DNA of 46,974 nucleotides from an uncultured Lachnospiraceae bacterium (GCA_949840805.1 CATKXR010000037.1:1-46974); one strand, 5' to 3'; positions 34,995-43,135 are shown, counted from the first letter of the stretch. Notes: generated by a model not told the origin, from the sequence alone. Numbers and translations are program-made.

Positions 34995-35348
34995 TTACCC
35001 CAAAAACCCCGACTGGTACCAGATCCGGATCTGGAGGATCAGTACTGTCAAAACACCGGTGGCACAAAGAGTCTCTACCGCGTAGCGCACCACCCGCCGC
35101 AGCTTTGCCGCCCGCACCTTCAGCCAGGCCAACTCCATACTCTCTTCCAGCGCCCCGGTGATGTCAAAGACGCCGATACCGGAGTCAAGCTGGCGGAGTC
35201 CCTCGAAAACCGTATAATAGATCTCCAGCTCCTCCCTGCAGGAATCACAGCTCCAGATATGCTCAAGAAACTCATCCAGCTCATCCTCCCCCAGTTTTTC
35301 GTCAATATAGGGCATTACCATTTTTTCCACTTCCCTGCAAGACAGCAT
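34995..35348 (-). CDS. Zinc-finger (anti-sigma-like) membrane protein
   Basis: The 117-residue protein has an N-terminal zf-HC2-like segment (SCREVEKMVMPYIDEKLGEDELDEFLEHIWSCDSCREELEIY) with the H-x3-C-x2-C cluster typical of anti-sigma zinc fingers, and one membrane segment near the C-terminus (about 92-110). ATG 35348 has a GAGG site; the frame is open to 35399. No sigma factor gene is adjacent, unlike classical anti-sigma pairs, so it may act on a distant sigma factor or in another way. It lies upstream of polA on the same strand with about 100 bp between. Confidence 0.8.
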   Translation of the reverse strand: MLSCREVEKMVMPYIDEKLGEDELDEFLEHIWSCDSCREELEIYYTVFEGLRQLDSGIGVFDITGALEESMELAWLKVRAAKLRRVVRYAVETLCATGVLTVLILQIRIWYQSGFLG

Positions 35349-35482
35349 ATCCTCACCTCTCCTACGACCGCATGCCATTCTGGTTCTTAAACAGACCAAC
35401 AGGCAGAATCACAATTCTTCTTTACATAATGCCACGTTTTCATTCTCTTTTCAAGTTTTTTATAAAAAAGTCCGTTTCTGAT

Positions 35483-35511
35483 TTGACGCCTGACAAAACT
35501 TCTGCTAAAAT
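35483..35511 (+). promoter_or_regulatory. Sigma-A promoter of dapL
   Basis: TTGACG (35483-35488) and TAAAAT (35506-35511) are 17 nt apart. The start near 35518 would give a leader of about 175 nt that contains the hairpin 35538-35597 and the palindrome 35625-35644. These account for the 345-bp gap 35349-35693. Confidence 0.8.
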
Positions 35512-35537
35512 CACCCCGTAGAAACTGTCAAAACATA

Positions 35538-35597
35538 AGGAACTGTCTCGAAATAACTTACCATTAGTCCGCAGGATGTTTCTTCGAGACAGTTCCT
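35538..35597. repeat. 60-bp palindrome, MITE-like, in the dapL leader
   Basis: Perfect 15-bp arms AGGAACTGTCTCGAA (35538-35552) and TTCGAGACAGTTCCT (35583-35597) surround a 30-nt loop. No T run follows, so it is not an ordinary terminator. Its outer word TAAGGAACTGTC also follows the MATE stop at about 22164 (minus strand), and a variant TAAGGGACTGTC stands at 42994, which suggests a shared repeat end. Confidence 0.6.
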
Positions 35598-35624
35598 AAC
35601 CGTTTTCGTATCTTTTGCACGCTT

Positions 35625-35644
35625 CTTATACCCGCGGGTATAAG
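35625..35644. repeat. Perfect 20-bp palindrome, ends of the mini-element joined
   Basis: CTTATACCCGCGGGTATAAG is a perfect palindrome 50 nt before the dapL ATG. Each half equals the terminal bases of the mini-element copies at 7228-7321 and 39245-39295, so this may be a copy reduced to its two ends. Alternatively it is an operator for an unknown dimeric regulator. Confidence 0.55.
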
Positions 35645-35693
35645 GACCGCCAGAAAAACAGGCATCCGTTTTTTGAGATGCAGAAAGGACCCT

Positions 35694-36890
35694 ATGCCAA
35701 AATTAAATGAAAACTACCAAAACCTGAAAGAAAGCTACCTGTTTTCCGAGATCGCCCACCGGGTCGCCGCCTACACGAAGGCCAATCCCGGCAAAAAGGT
35801 CATCCGCTTAGGCATCGGCGATGTGACCCTGCCCTTAACGCCCCTTGCCGTCAGGGGACTCCATGCCGGTGTGGACGCCATGGCGGACTCCGCCACCTTT
35901 AAGGGATACGGCCCGGAACAGGGATACGGCTTTCTCCGCAGCGCAATCCATGACTATTATGCCAGAAACGGCGTCCAAATAGACGCTGATGATATTTTTA
36001 TTTCCGACGGGGCAAAAAGCGACACCGGCAACATCTCGGAACTGTTCGCCGCCGACAATACCATCCTCATCCCCGACCCGGTCTACCCGGTCTATGTGGA
36101 CTCCAATTTGATGAACGGCAAAAAGATCACCTATCTGTCCGGAAATGCCGACAACCAGTTTTTGCCCATGCCGGATAAACAGATCCATGCCGATATTATT
36201 TACCTCTGTTCCCCCAACAATCCTACCGGAGCCGTATACAACCGGGCCCAGCTCACAGAATGGGTCGGCTATGCCTTGGAAAACCAGGCCGTGATCCTGT
36301 TTGACTCCGCCTATGAGGCTTTTATCACGGATCCTGCCCTTCCCAGAAGCATTTATGCCATAGAGGGGGCCAGGCGGTGCGCCATCGAATTCTGCTCCCT
36401 CTCCAAGACCGCGGGCTTTACCGGAACCCGGTGCGGCTATACCATAGTCCCCAGGGAGCTGGTCTTCACCGCCTCGGACGGCAGGGAAATGTCCCTACAT
36501 GCCATGTGGAACCGCCGTCAGTCCACCAAGTTTAACGGGACGTCCTTCATCATCCAGAAAGGGGCCGAAGCCGTCTTTTCCCCGGAGGGCATGGCCCAAT
36601 GCCAGGAAAACATCCGCTATTACCAGGAAAATGCCAAAATGATTGCAGAAACCCTGAACCGGAAGAATATCCGCTTCTTCGGCGGAATCCATTCCCCCTA
36701 TATCTGGTTTGAATGTCCGGATCACATGGAATCCTGGGAATTTTTCGACTACCTGCTTACCAACGCCCAGGTAGTAGGCACCCCCGGGGCCGGATTTGGC
36801 AAAAACGGCGCCAATTACTTCCGCCTGACCGCCTTCGGTTCCCACGAAAACACAAAAGAAGCCATGGAGCGGTTTGAACGGCTTTTCTGA
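35694..36890 (+). CDS. dapL: LL-diaminopimelate aminotransferase
   Basis: The 398-residue PLP enzyme of fold type I converts tetrahydrodipicolinate and glutamate directly to LL-diaminopimelate in lysine and peptidoglycan synthesis, the route found in clostridia and chlamydiae. Family stretches include LFSEIAHRVAAYTKANPGKKVIRLGIGDVTLPL, FKGYGPEQGYGFLRSAI, ISDGAKSDTGNI, PDPVYPVYVDSNLM and CSPNNPTGAVY. The PLP lysine lies in SLSKTAGFTGTRCGY (about residue 242). ATG 35694 has AAAGGA 8 nt upstream. Its leader carries two palindromes, and a bidirectional terminator follows. It is a single-gene unit. Confidence 0.96.
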   Translation: MPKLNENYQNLKESYLFSEIAHRVAAYTKANPGKKVIRLGIGDVTLPLTPLAVRGLHAGVDAMADSATFKGYGPEQGYGFLRSAIHDYYARNGVQIDADDIFISDGAKSDTGNISELFAADNTILIPDPVYPVYVDSNLMNGKKITYLSGNADNQFLPMPDKQIHADIIYLCSPNNPTGAVYNRAQLTEWVGYALENQAVILFDSAYEAFITDPALPRSIYAIEGARRCAIEFCSLSKTAGFTGTRCGYTIVPRELVFTASDGREMSLHAMWNRRQSTKFNGTSFIIQKGAEAVFSPEGMAQCQENIRYYQENAKMIAETLNRKNIRFFGGIHSPYIWFECPDHMESWEFFDYLLTNAQVVGTPGAGFGKNGANYFRLTAFGSHENTKEAMERFERLF

Positions 36891-36928
36891 GCCTGTAAAA
36901 CCGTCCTCAAATATATTCCTTCCATGCA

Positions 36929-36972
36929 AAACCGTCCCTCCGCCATCGTTTCCCATGGCAAAGGGACGGTTT
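36929..36972. terminator. Bidirectional terminator between dapL and the TctB-like gene
   Basis: A 10-bp stem AAACCGTCCC / GGGACGGTTT (36929-36938 with 36963-36972), with a further CCAT/ATGG pairing in the loop, separates convergent genes. Short A/T runs on both sides make it usable in either direction. Confidence 0.75.
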
Positions 36973-36993
36973 CTATACCTGTGAGCATAACGC

Positions 36994-37494
36994 CTAAAAC
37001 GGCATCAGCCCCCGGACAAACCGTGAAAATTCGGCAAACGGCCCTATTCCGCCTGCCAGGGAGATCCCCGGCATTGCCAGGAAGAACACGTAGAAAACCA
37101 GGGTAAGCCCAAAAGACCGGGCTGCCAGAACCAAAAGCCTCCTCTCTCCCAACAGGTATCCGTAAGCCATCATAAACAAAAGACAGTCCGGAATAAAACC
37201 AATCACCCCCAGCAAAACCGCCATAAGGACAGCCAGGGCCATCCCTGCAGGCAGCCTGCCGTTAAAAAAGCTGCCTGCCTCCTTCTTATCCGTCCCGGTA
37301 TCTTTCTTTTCTTTCCTTTCCCTTATATCACCTGCCAGATTCACTGCCAGAAGAACCATCAAAAGGACCAGGATAACTTTGGGCCAGAACGCTGCCCCCA
37401 GCTCGGCAGGCATCGTATCCGGAAGCCCTGCCCCTGCCAGGAAAAAGCACCAGGCACAAAACACGAATAAAACGACCGAAAAAAGTATATCCAA
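36994..37494 (-). CDS. TctB-like small membrane protein
   Basis: The 166-residue protein has four predicted membrane segments: residues 5-25, 40-58, 85-120 (LAVLMAVLLGVIGFIPDCLLFMMAYGYLLG, probably two helices) and 125-150. The length, topology and C-terminal pattern resemble TctB, the small subunit of tripartite tricarboxylate transporters. TctA and TctC partners are not in the window, which is odd. It lies 13 nt downstream of the SH3/NlpC gene on the same strand, so the two are probably co-transcribed. Identification is moderate; the reasoning rests on the membrane pattern rather than a strict motif. Confidence 0.65.
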   Translation of the reverse strand: MDILFSVVLFVFCAWCFFLAGAGLPDTMPAELGAAFWPKVILVLLMVLLAVNLAGDIRERKEKKDTGTDKKEAGSFFNGRLPAGMALAVLMAVLLGVIGFIPDCLLFMMAYGYLLGERRLLVLAARSFGLTLVFYVFFLAMPGISLAGGIGPFAEFSRFVRGLMPF

Positions 37495-37507
37495 TCCAGC
37501 CTGCCTC

Positions 37508-39205
37508 CTAATTTAAAAATCTCCGTATGGTCTTGGGCTTTCTGTAATTCCATGTGGAAATCTTGATTCCGCTCCGGCGGCTTGCCGCATGGACGATCTG
37601 TCCGTTTCCGATATACATTGCCACATGGTTTACCGTGCCTTTGCTGTTGGCGTAGAAGATCAGGTCCCCGGGCATCATCTCGCTGGAAGTCACGGCCCGC
37701 CCTGTCTTGGCCTGTTCCCTGGATGTACGGGGCAGGCTGACTCCCGCGGCATTCCTCATCACGTACTGGACAAAACCGGAACAATCGGCGCCGGTGTTGG
37801 GATTGGTACCTCCCCACACATACCGGTTTCCCACAAACTTCAGGGCATAATTGACCACTTTGCCCCGCAGGGCTGCCTGCTGGTTGGCGCGCTCTTCCAC
37901 CGGAGAGAACTTGATGGCTTCCGTGAGGGCATACCGCACCTCCACATTGTTGTCTCTGGTGGCGATAAATGCCTTGTCGGAATTCGCGCTGTCTTCCCCG
38001 TCTCCGCTGTCACCGGTATCCAGCTCGATCTGCACCCAGCCGTCTAACTGGTCTAACACTGTATAGCGGTCCTCCTTGGATATTTGGGTCCAGATCTTCG
38101 ACCCTGTACTTGGCTCGGAACGCACATTCAGCCTGTCCGTATTCACGATAGCCATCAAAGTGGCTGACTCCAGGGCCAGGTCCCTGGCCTCCTGCCCTAT
38201 TGCCACATATTGAGGATCAGCCGTTATATAGCCGGTAATGGGGCCTGATTTTATCTTGTACCATCCGTCCTCTGTCTCAAGAATCTCACCTGCCGCCTTG
38301 CCGGGAAATTTTCCTATAATATTCGTATCATTCTCCGTGCTGGGGCTGCTGCGGATATTTAAGTAGTTGTCCACCTTGGAAATAACCAGATGGTCGTACT
38401 GGTTTAAAGCCATGGCTCTCAGATCCAGCTTCCTGGCCTCATTCAACGCATATTTCACAGTCACAAAATCAGAAGATATGTAGCCCTCCTCAATCCGTAT
38501 CCAGCCGTCTAATTCCTCCAGAACCGGATAACGCTCATGGATCAATGCCTGCGCCACAATATTGGTAGCATCTTCCATACTGGGCTCCGAGCGGATATTC
38601 AGCTTCTCCGTATCCACCTCCGCCATCCATCCCACCTGCTCCAAAGCCGCCTGGCTGGCATCGGAGCCGCTGATCACATACCGGTTATGGACATAGCCTT
38701 CGATGCCGCCTGATGTGATGTGGCACCACTCGCCCTCCGTGTCTAAGATCTCGCAGGCGCTGTTCTGCTGCAGTTTTCCGATGATCTTCCCGTTCGATCC
38801 CGGTGTTTCCCGGACATTTAAGTAACCTGCCACCTGGACCAGGCCCAGATTGTTATAAGAATCCACCACCGCCTGCTTTTCCTGAAGAATCCTCTGACGT
38901 TCCTGTTCTTCCTCAGACAAGGTAGATTCGATGGAAAGCATGGTCTCCGGCACGCTTTCCCCCATATTTGCCACCTGGACTTCTTTGTCTGCATCGGCCG
39001 GGGTGTCCGAGCGGGAATCAGCCAGCTTAGACAAGGTCGCCACAAAAACCACCAATGCCAGGATTCCTCCTGTCCACATCAGAAACTGGCGGTTCATATT
39101 TCGTTTTCTTTTTCGGGATTTCCTGGAAATGCGCGTATAATCAGTGGTATCATAATCTGTTCTTTTAGAATTTTCCGGGTCAATACCGGTTTGATGGTCT
39201 GCCAT
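37508..39205 (-). CDS. Cell-wall hydrolase, four SH3b-like domains and NlpC/P60
   Basis: The 565-residue protein has a cytoplasmic, Arg/Lys-rich N-terminus and one membrane anchor (about 41-60). Four SH3b-like repeats follow, recognisable by GYLNVRETPG, EKLNIRSEPS, NYLNIRSSPS and DRLNVRSEPS. The C-terminal NlpC/P60 endopeptidase (about 450-565) has the catalytic Cys in TGADCSGFVQYVM and histidines in VNHVAMYIGNGQIVHAAS. It should cut peptide bridges of peptidoglycan outside the cell. AAGGAG lies 8 nt before ATG 39205. The mini-element 39245-39295 forms the start of its leader. Confidence 0.94.
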   Translation of the reverse strand: MADHQTGIDPENSKRTDYDTTDYTRISRKSRKRKRNMNRQFLMWTGGILALVVFVATLSKLADSRSDTPADADKEVQVANMGESVPETMLSIESTLSEEEQERQRILQEKQAVVDSYNNLGLVQVAGYLNVRETPGSNGKIIGKLQQNSACEILDTEGEWCHITSGGIEGYVHNRYVISGSDASQAALEQVGWMAEVDTEKLNIRSEPSMEDATNIVAQALIHERYPVLEELDGWIRIEEGYISSDFVTVKYALNEARKLDLRAMALNQYDHLVISKVDNYLNIRSSPSTENDTNIIGKFPGKAAGEILETEDGWYKIKSGPITGYITADPQYVAIGQEARDLALESATLMAIVNTDRLNVRSEPSTGSKIWTQISKEDRYTVLDQLDGWVQIELDTGDSGDGEDSANSDKAFIATRDNNVEVRYALTEAIKFSPVEERANQQAALRGKVVNYALKFVGNRYVWGGTNPNTGADCSGFVQYVMRNAAGVSLPRTSREQAKTGRAVTSSEMMPGDLIFYANSKGTVNHVAMYIGNGQIVHAASRRSGIKISTWNYRKPKTIRRFLN

Positions 39206-39244
39206 GTGTTTCTCCTTATACTTGTATCGGTAATCGGATTATGC

Positions 39245-39295
39245 TTATACCCGCAAGCATGCTTATTTGCCAAATGATCCGGCTCACGGGTCTAT
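39245..39295. repeat. Compact copy of the palindromic mini-element
   Basis: Ends TTATACCCGCAAGC (39245-39258) and GCTCACGGGTCTAT (39282-39295) enclose CTTATTTGCCAAATGAT, which also occurs in the AAA-gene copy (7246-7262). Relative to that copy the central 40-odd bases are missing. On the minus strand, RNA could form a 10-bp stem ACCCGTGAGC / GCTTGCGGGT with two wobbles. Confidence 0.65.
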
Positions 39296-39298
39296 CAT

Positions 39299-39327
39299 AT
39301 CATACCACTTCATAAAAAAAAGCGCAA
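39299..39327 (-). promoter_or_regulatory. Promoter of the SH3/NlpC gene
   Basis: On the minus strand TTGCGC (39322-39327) and TATGAT (39299-39304) are 17 nt apart. The predicted transcription start falls at the edge of the mini-element copy, so the repeat would be the first part of the mRNA. Confidence 0.65.
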
Positions 39328-39400
39328 TATAACAAATGAAAAACGGCCCGCCATACAAAGCCGCGCCGTTTTTCCTTCACAGGGAGGGATAAGCAGGCAG

Positions 39401-39880
39401 TTACCCGTTTTCCACTACCAAATCTGCTGTCCGGAAAGTAATCACCTTCTGCAGATCCTTTGGATTCATCTCCACCTGTACCCCGATCTTTCCTCCGCTT
39501 ACAAAGAACGTTTCCAGCCCCTCTGCCTTTTGGTCAATCACGGTTGGGAAAAATTTCTTCATCCCGACCGGGGAACATCCGCCGTGAACATACCCGGTCA
39601 GGGGAAGCAGTTCCTTTGATTTGAGCATGGCAACCGCCTTTTCATTTGCCGCCTTTGCCGCCTTTTTTAAATCCAGTTCCCTTTCTACCGGAATCACAAA
39701 TACATAATGCCGGCCGGACTTTCCCTCTGTCACCAAAGTCTTGAACACCCGGGACGGATCCTCCCCCAGCACCCGGGCCACCTCCGCCCCGCTGACCGCT
39801 CCCGTATTTCCGTAAAAATGCGGTTTGTACGGTATTTTCTTCTGCTCCAGTATCCGCATTACATTCGTTTTTTCTTCCAT
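39401..39880 (-). CDS. ybaK: Cys-tRNA(Pro)/Cys-tRNA(Cys) deacylase, YbaK/EbsC
   Basis: The 159-residue YbaK-type trans-editing protein removes cysteine mis-attached to tRNA(Pro). Family stretches are VSGAEVARVLGEDPSRVFKTLVTEG, YVFVIPVERELDLKKAAKA (with the conserved lysine in FKTLV), GYVHGGCSPVGMKK and FVSGGKIGVQVEMNPKDL. ATG 39880 has AAGGA 8 nt upstream; the frame opens 11 codons earlier. It lies 12 nt downstream of the Rpn-type remnant on the same strand, and ends about 75 nt before the NlpC promoter region. Confidence 0.93.
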   Translation of the reverse strand: MEEKTNVMRILEQKKIPYKPHFYGNTGAVSGAEVARVLGEDPSRVFKTLVTEGKSGRHYVFVIPVERELDLKKAAKAANEKAVAMLKSKELLPLTGYVHGGCSPVGMKKFFPTVIDQKAEGLETFFVSGGKIGVQVEMNPKDLQKVITFRTADLVVENG

Positions 39881-39925
39881 ATCTGCTTCCTTTTTCCATC
39901 CGACTGCTGCCATAAGCGCCGCCGC

Positions 39926-40672
39926 TTATGCAAGTGCGCCGGATTCCTCACTCCATGAACGGATTATATCCTCTGGAAGTTCCAGGATCTCCGCCACTTC
40001 GTTTAAAGACGATCCTCGTTTCAGCATATTGAATGCAGTTTTTCTTGCGCGGCTTAAGTCGCCCTCCTTGCGGCCTTCCTGCTCCTTCTCGAATCCGAAT
40101 TGCTCTACTGCTTTTTCCTGGTCAAATAATGTCATCATGATACCCACAACCTCCTTCTCACGGCTTGACAGATACTCCCTTAGTACACCCCTTCCCTTGC
40201 AAATACGGATTGTCTCCTCAACGGCCTCCCTGGTCCTTCCATGAAGCCCTGACTGCTCCTGGTATATTTTGGTAAATTTGACATACTGGCTGATGATGTC
40301 ATCTTCCCCATCTCCATAAAGCATCTTTACTTTTACGTCCAGGAAACCATCCTCCCCGCCAAAGAATTCATCCGTCAGGCTCAAATATTGGGGCCTCTCC
40401 TGACGGTTTCCGGTAAATATCACGTACATCTCAGGCCTTGGCAGATTCAGCTTCCTGCTGCCATAACGATTTTGCCGGGTTGCCTCTATATATTCATTCC
40501 AGGTCTGTGCCATATACAGGAAAACCCGCACAACAATGTTGACGCTCCAGGTGGATTGTGCCTCTGCAAGGATCATTATCCTGTCCTTATTGCGGAAACC
40601 CAGGTCATTATAAAGGTCATTATTAATGAAGAGACGATCAGAAAACAATATTTTTCCGCGGAAAATATCCTC
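39926..40672 (-). pseudogene. Truncated Rpn-type PD-(D/E)XK nuclease gene
   Basis: The open frame encodes about 240 residues matching the middle and C-terminus of the Rpn/PD-(D/E)XK transposase-like family of Lachnospiraceae (ILFSDRLFINNDLYNDLGFRNKDRIMILAEAQSTWSVNIVVR; YVIFTGNRQERP; EYLSSREKEVVGIMM; tail AFNMLKRGSSLNEVAEILELPEDII). Upstream in frame stands a TAA (40673-40675), and no ATG with a ribosome site is present; TTG 40646-40648 is the only start-like codon before the homology. The usual N-terminal part is missing, so it is probably a remnant cut by the nagB side. Relatives promote recombination and are multicopy. Confidence 0.65.
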
Positions 40673-40681
40673 TTAACTTTT

Positions 40682-41419
40682 CTAATAATTCTTCATCAGA
40701 TTTCCCAAAGCCGCCTCATCTCCCACCAAAGTCACATCTCTGTGAAACTGCAGGATGGAAGCCGGAACCTCCGGCGTCACCGGCCCTCTAAAAGCCCTTG
40801 CCACGATATCCGCCTTTCCTTCCCCTGACACAATAATAAGAATCTTCTTTGCCTGCATAATGCTCCCGATTCCCATTGTAAAAGCCTGACGGGGTACATC
40901 CTCTTCTTTTTCAAAAAAACGCTTATTGGCCTCGATGGTGCTTTCCGTCAAATCCACGCAATGGGTTCCCTTTTCGAAAACCGACGCCGGTTCATTGAAC
41001 CCGATATGCCCGTTATTGCCCAGCCCCAAAAGCTGAAGGTCTACCGGACCTTCCCGACGGATGATCTCATCATAGTCAGCACACACCTTTTCAGGATCCT
41101 CTCCGAGTCCGTCCGGCACAAAAGTACGGCTCTTATCAATATTCACATGGTTAAAAAGATGCACATTCATAAAATAACGGTAGCTTTGGTCATTATCTCC
41201 TGAAAGCCCCTTATACTCATCCAGATTCACGGAAGTCACCTTGGAGAAATCCAGCTCTCCGGCCTGGTATCTCCTGATCAGTTCTTCATAAGCTCCCTCC
41301 GGCGTAGAGCCTGTAGCCAGCCCCAGCACGCAATCCGGCTTTAAGATCACCTGGGCCGCAAGGATCCCCGCTGCCCGGCGGCTCATAGTCTTGTAATCCT
41401 TTTCACAATAAATCTTCAT
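40682..41419 (-). CDS. nagB: Glucosamine-6-phosphate deaminase
   Basis: The 245-residue NagB converts glucosamine-6-phosphate to fructose-6-phosphate and ammonia, feeding amino sugars into glycolysis. Motifs are LGLATGSTPEGAYEELIRRY (phosphate loop), VTSVNLDEYKGL (catalytic Asp), LLGLGNNGHIGFNEPA (catalytic His and Glu) and TMGIGSIMQAKKILIIVSGEGKADIV. ATG 41419 has AAGGAG 9 nt upstream; the frame opens 24 codons earlier without such a site. nagA and a transporter are not adjacent here, so it stands alone. Confidence 0.96.
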   Translation of the reverse strand: MKIYCEKDYKTMSRRAAGILAAQVILKPDCVLGLATGSTPEGAYEELIRRYQAGELDFSKVTSVNLDEYKGLSGDNDQSYRYFMNVHLFNHVNIDKSRTFVPDGLGEDPEKVCADYDEIIRREGPVDLQLLGLGNNGHIGFNEPASVFEKGTHCVDLTESTIEANKRFFEKEEDVPRQAFTMGIGSIMQAKKILIIVSGEGKADIVARAFRGPVTPEVPASILQFHRDVTLVGDEAALGNLMKNY

Positions 41420-41512
41420 AAGGTAATCTCCTTTTTCAGTCTTTTCACAATTATACCATTTTGCCTGGCGGATTACAAGTTTTCCTGGCAATATCTCGTA
41501 TGGATGGCGATC

Positions 41513-41571
41513 TTATATATTGTACAAAAAACGCCCAATCATTTGACAAATGAGTATGTTTGTGAGTATAA
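41513..41571. repeat. Degenerate copy of the palindromic mini-element
   Basis: The stretch CAATCATTTGACAAATGAGT (41536-41555), followed by GTGAGTATAA (41562-41571), matches the right half of the AAA-gene copy read on its minus strand (CAAATCATTTGGCAAATAAG...ACGAGTATAA), about 75% over 40 bases. The left end is worn down to TTATATATTG. Beyond the repeat there is no AAA-gene similarity, so this is the element and not a gene remnant. The gap 41420-41786 otherwise shows only a short open frame with no recognised product. Confidence 0.5.
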
Positions 41572-41786
41572 TTTCTTCAAGGCAGGATCAAAACGCAGCC
41601 TGAAAGCAAGCCATATCCAGGCATTGGAGAAAGTGCTGGCATCATATATTGTTCCTGATGAAGAAAAAGATAAGCAGGAAACGGATTTGAAAAAATTACA
41701 TCTGCCGAACCATGCGAACCATGGTATAGATGAAGATATTGGCTGAAACGACTAAGGATATACAAAAAACCAAGGAGGAACCAACC

Positions 41787-42968
41787 ATGCAGTCATTTAC
41801 CTATCTGTCCCCCACCGAAGTGATTTTCGGAAAAGACACCCAAAACCAGGCCGCCGAATATGTCCGTAAATACGGCGGCACCCGCGCTCTGCTGGTATAT
41901 GGAGGCGGAAGCGTTGTCCGCAGCGGTCTTTTAGGGCAGGTCCGCCATGTCCTGGACGAATCCGGGATTGCCTGTGAAGAATTCGGCGGCGCCATGCCCA
42001 ACCCCACATTGGAACATGCCCGGGAAGGCGTCCGGCTGGCGCTGGGATTCCAGGCTGATTTCATCCTGGGAATCGGAGGAGGTTCTGCCATCGATACGGC
42101 CAAAGCCATTGCCATCGGCGCCGCCAACCCTGAAACAGACCTCTGGGATTTCTGGTGCCGCAAAGAGACGGCCGGCAGCGCCCTCCCGACGGGAGCCATC
42201 CTGACAATCCCGGCGGCCGGCAGCGAAACCAGCAACTCTTCCGTCCTTACCGATACTGCCACCGGAAGCAAACGGGGACTGAGCACAGACTTAAACCGGC
42301 CTAAATTCGCCATCATGAATCCCGAACTGACCTACACGCTCCCCCTGTACCAGGTAGCCTGCGGCGTTACGGACATTATGATGCACACCCTGGACCGGTA
42401 TTTCAATCCGGTTGACAATGAACTGACTGACGCTATCGCGGAGGCGCTTTTGCGCACGGTGATCGCCAAAGGGCGGATTGCCATCAAAGACTCCCATGAC
42501 TACGATGCCATGAGCAACCTGATGTGGGCCGGTTCCCTGTCTCATAATGGCCTTACCGGCCTTGGGGGGCCGGGAGATTTCGCCGTACATCAGCTCGGAC
42601 ACGAATTATCCGCCATGTTCGGGACCGCCCACGGCGCTTCCCTGTCCACCGTATGGGACTCATGGGCTTTGGCCGTCTGCCCTGAAAAGCCATCACGGTT
42701 TGCCCGCTATGCCCGGAACGTATGGGGAATAACCGGAACAGATGAAAACGCCATGGCCATGGCCGGAATACAGGCTACCAGGGAATATTTCAAAGAATTG
42801 GGAATGCCAGTCAATTTTGGGGAAAACCAGGATATCGGCATACAGGACGATAAGGTCCTCCGGGAACTGGCCTATCGCTGCTCCTTCCAGAGAACCAGGA
42901 CCATCGGAAACTTCAAGGTGCTGGATGAAGAGAATATTTATGAGATTTATCAGAAAGCCAATCGATGA
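41787..42968 (+). CDS. Iron-containing alcohol dehydrogenase
   Basis: The 393-residue group III alcohol dehydrogenase is clearly paralogous to 14374-15558 (both begin F-Y-SPTEVIFGKD). The nucleotide loop is GIGGGSAIDTAKAIAIG. The metal-binding Asp and His lie in GVTDIMMHTLDRYF, and further His in VHQLGHELSAMFGTAHGASLS. AAGGAGG lies 8 nt before ATG 41787. It reduces aldehydes, probably in fermentation or detoxification. There is no dedicated regulator next to it, unlike its paralogue. The following intergenic region is highly structured (43005-43135). Confidence 0.94.
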   Translation: MQSFTYLSPTEVIFGKDTQNQAAEYVRKYGGTRALLVYGGGSVVRSGLLGQVRHVLDESGIACEEFGGAMPNPTLEHAREGVRLALGFQADFILGIGGGSAIDTAKAIAIGAANPETDLWDFWCRKETAGSALPTGAILTIPAAGSETSNSSVLTDTATGSKRGLSTDLNRPKFAIMNPELTYTLPLYQVACGVTDIMMHTLDRYFNPVDNELTDAIAEALLRTVIAKGRIAIKDSHDYDAMSNLMWAGSLSHNGLTGLGGPGDFAVHQLGHELSAMFGTAHGASLSTVWDSWALAVCPEKPSRFARYARNVWGITGTDENAMAMAGIQATREYFKELGMPVNFGENQDIGIQDDKVLRELAYRCSFQRTRTIGNFKVLDEENIYEIYQKANR

Positions 42969-43004
42969 AATAAAGTAAAGCCAACTTTTATTCTAAGGGA
43001 CTGT

Positions 43005-43135
43005 CCGGCTTAACATTGCCTGGTCTGTAATAGCCAGGGAATGTTGCCGGATCGCCTCCGCAATTCCCATAGCCATCCTGCCGCAGACCGCCTTTGTGGC
43101 TTCCTTCCGGCGTTACGTCACCGCTCGGAAAAGCC
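43005..43135. other. Structured intergenic region before the Gfo/Idh gene
   Basis: Two hairpins are visible. The first, 43005-43023 with 43034-43050, pairs CCGGC, AACATT and CCTGG with CCAGG, AATGTT and CCGG. The second, 43098-43109 with 43126-43135, pairs GGCTT and TTCCG with CGGAA and AAGCC. No T run follows either. The word GCCTGGTCTGT is shared with structured repeat C. It could be a leader of the gene at 43186 or a worn repeat. Confidence 0.4.

Noticed and set aside
35349..35693. Looked for a lysine riboswitch or T-box before dapL.
   Set aside because: No T-box sequence, no lysine-riboswitch core and no terminator/antiterminator pair; only two palindromes are present.
41504..41746. An 80-residue open frame whose start resembles part of the AAA-ATPase protein (TPNHLTNEYVCEYNFF).
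   Set aside because: The similarity stops exactly at the end of the palindromic repeat and does not continue into the AAA gene text, so it reflects the repeat and not a gene fragment. No ribosome site fits.
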